NCBI RefSeq assembly: GCF_021249345.1
Contig: NZ_CP089588.1
Location: 1,364,001-1,428,000 of the forward strand
Direction: 5' to 3'
Length of the DNA stretch: 64,000 bases
From: Halobacterium wangiae
GTDB lineage: Archaea > Halobacteriota > Halobacteria > Halobacteriales > Halobacteriaceae
Position numbers and translations under genes: made by a program
Notes under the pieces: model-generated
What the model was told of the DNA's origin: nothing
What the model saw: only the letters and a program-made list of their open reading frames with translations
Databases searched by the model: none
In this document: piece after piece, positions 62,974 to 64,000 of the stretch
Numbering within the stretch: position 1 is the stretch's first letter
How the letters are laid out: each line of letters begins with the position of its first letter

Positions 62974-63978
62974 CTACCGCCCGAGTTCCGCGAGCAGGCG
63001 GCCGAGCTGGATGCGGTCGCTGTTCCCCTGCGTGAGGTCGAACTCCACGTCGCCGGCGAGCACGTGGAGCGCCGCGAGTTCGTCGCCGGAGTACCGCGAG
63101 CGTCCGACGCGGAGCAGGTCCCGCAGGACCTCCTCGCCGTCCATCCCCTCGTCGACGAGCAGGTCGTCGAGGGTCTTCCGGGCGTCCGTGAACTCGCCGG
63201 CCTCGGCGTCGTCGAGCATCGACTCGACGGCGTCGTCGGAGCCGACCTCCTGGAGCGTCTCGTAGGCGGCGTTCATCGTCACCTCGCCCTCCTGCTCGGC
63301 GGTCGTCTGGGCGCCCAGCACGGCCTTCCGGAGGTTGCCGTCGGCGTAGCCCGCGACGAACTCCAGGCCGTCCTCGTCGTAGTCGACGCCCTCCGCCTCG
63401 ACGATGTCGCGGAGTACGGCGACGATCTCTTCGGGCGTGGGGGCCCGCATCGACACCGGGAAACACCGCGAGTGGATCGGCGGGATGAGCTTCGAGGGCT
63501 GCCGGGTCCCGATGACGAACTGCGTCGCCTCGTGGTGGCGCTCCATCACGCGGCGCAGCGCCTGCTGGAAGTCCTCGCGGATAGCTTCGGCGTTGTCCAG
63601 TAGGATGGTGTTGTACTCCCCGGAGACCGGCGCGTAGCTCGCCGTCTCCTTGAGCACGTGGTTGATGAGGTCGGCCTTCGAGGAGTTCCGGCGGCGCTTC
63701 GAGGAGATGAACGACGCGAACCGGGGGTCCTCGCTGATCTCCTTCTTCGTCATGCCGAAGAAGTCCGCGACGTTCAGCTCCACGAGGTCGTTGTCGGGGT
63801 CCGCGTGCGCCTGCTCGGCGAGCGCGCGCACCGCGGCCGTCTTCCCCGTGCCCTCGGGGCCGTACACCACGAGGTTCACGGGTTCGTCGACGGCCTCCTG
63901 GAGGCGGTCGCGCACGTCGGCCTGCGGGATGTCCGCCAGCGACGGCGCGTGCGTGTCTATCCACAGCGGAGCGTCCAT
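62974..63978 (-). CDS. RFC-like clamp loader small subunit (second paralogue)
   Basis: The 334-residue AAA+ protein has Walker A GPEGTGKT (40-47), an SRC motif (170-172) and RFC-type C-terminal helices. Walker B reads LLDNAEA (126-132) where active subunits have DEAD, so ATP hydrolysis may be weak or lost. Haloferax-type genomes encode three RFC proteins; this fits the third (RfcC-like). It would join RfcS in a mixed clamp loader. The ATG at 63978 is used; a GTG lies one codon upstream. Confidence 0.88.
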   Translation of the reverse strand: MDAPLWIDTHAPSLADIPQADVRDRLQEAVDEPVNLVVYGPEGTGKTAAVRALAEQAHADPDNDLVELNVADFFGMTKKEISEDPRFASFISSKRRRNSSKADLINHVLKETASYAPVSGEYNTILLDNAEAIREDFQQALRRVMERHHEATQFVIGTRQPSKLIPPIHSRCFPVSMRAPTPEEIVAVLRDIVEAEGVDYDEDGLEFVAGYADGNLRKAVLGAQTTAEQEGEVTMNAAYETLQEVGSDDAVESMLDDAEAGEFTDARKTLDDLLVDEGMDGEEVLRDLLRVGRSRYSGDELAALHVLAGDVEFDLTQGNSDRIQLGRLLAELGR

Positions 63979-64000
63979 CACTGCGGGGTAGCCGCCCGGC

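Overview
The window is chromosomal DNA from an extremely halophilic archaeon (class Halobacteria). The evidence is very high GC, strongly acidic proteins, many Tat-type signal peptides with lipoboxes, haloarchaea-specific small protein families, a double-TatC translocase, archaeal replication factors (RadA, PCNA, RFC, PriL, Hjc, Orc1/Cdc6) and a TATA-binding protein. Many genes have a TATA-like box about 26-30 bases upstream of the start codon, as expected for leaderless mRNAs. A Halobacterium-like genus is plausible but is not proven by the sequence. I see no CRISPR array, no insertion sequence, no prophage and no convincing tRNA or rRNA gene.

Layout. 0-8 kb: the 5' end of radA on the left edge, a lipoprotein, a translationally coupled nmd3/taw2-like pair, an XPD-like helicase, an ion channel and small metal-binding proteins. 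8-12 kb: a phosphate transporter set pstS-pstC-pstA with no pstB or phoU beside it. 12-20 kb: small haloarchaeal proteins, a PHP phosphoesterase, ferredoxin, cupin and DCC thiol proteins, an acyl-CoA dehydrogenase, an amidotransferase and an HD phosphohydrolase. 20-32 kb: alaS, a PQQ-like beta-propeller lipoprotein, a glutathionyl-hydroquinone-reductase-like protein, TspO, rfcS, a membrane-linked bactofilin, a SAMP2-type ubiquitin-like modifier overlapping an acetyltransferase, a phosphohexomutase and a flavin reductase. 32-40 kb: a histone-fold protein, rpiA, an Orc1/Cdc6 protein, a Rieske protein, a histidine kinase and an archaeal MutS-family ATPase. 40-48 kb: divergent tatC genes (single and double TatC), a ribbon-helix-helix regulator coupled to a queuosine-precursor transporter, RlmE and secreted lipoproteins. 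49-64 kb: pcna, archaetidylserine decarboxylase, priL, a SWIM protein, hjc, adenosylhomocysteinase, an adenosine/deoxyadenosine-type deaminase, hisG, tbp, a tRNA G10 methyltransferase and a second small RFC-like subunit.

Functional themes. Replication and repair genes are scattered through the whole window. S-adenosyl-homocysteine salvage (ahcY plus the deaminase) sits beside them. Protein export (Tat) and several Tat-dependent substrates occur in the same region.

The most unusual features are non-coding. A three-copy intergenic element follows the stop codons of orc, pcna and ahcY, and its central hairpin changes sequence between copies while keeping perfect pairing. A second dispersed spacer family shares a CCTTTCAGTCC core. 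A long palindrome overlaps the predicted transcription start of tbp, and an inverted repeat encloses the TATA box of the pst operon. Among proteins, a SAMP2-like modifier with no lysine at all, a TatC with three tandem N-terminal repeats and an RFC-like subunit with a changed Walker B box deserve a second look.
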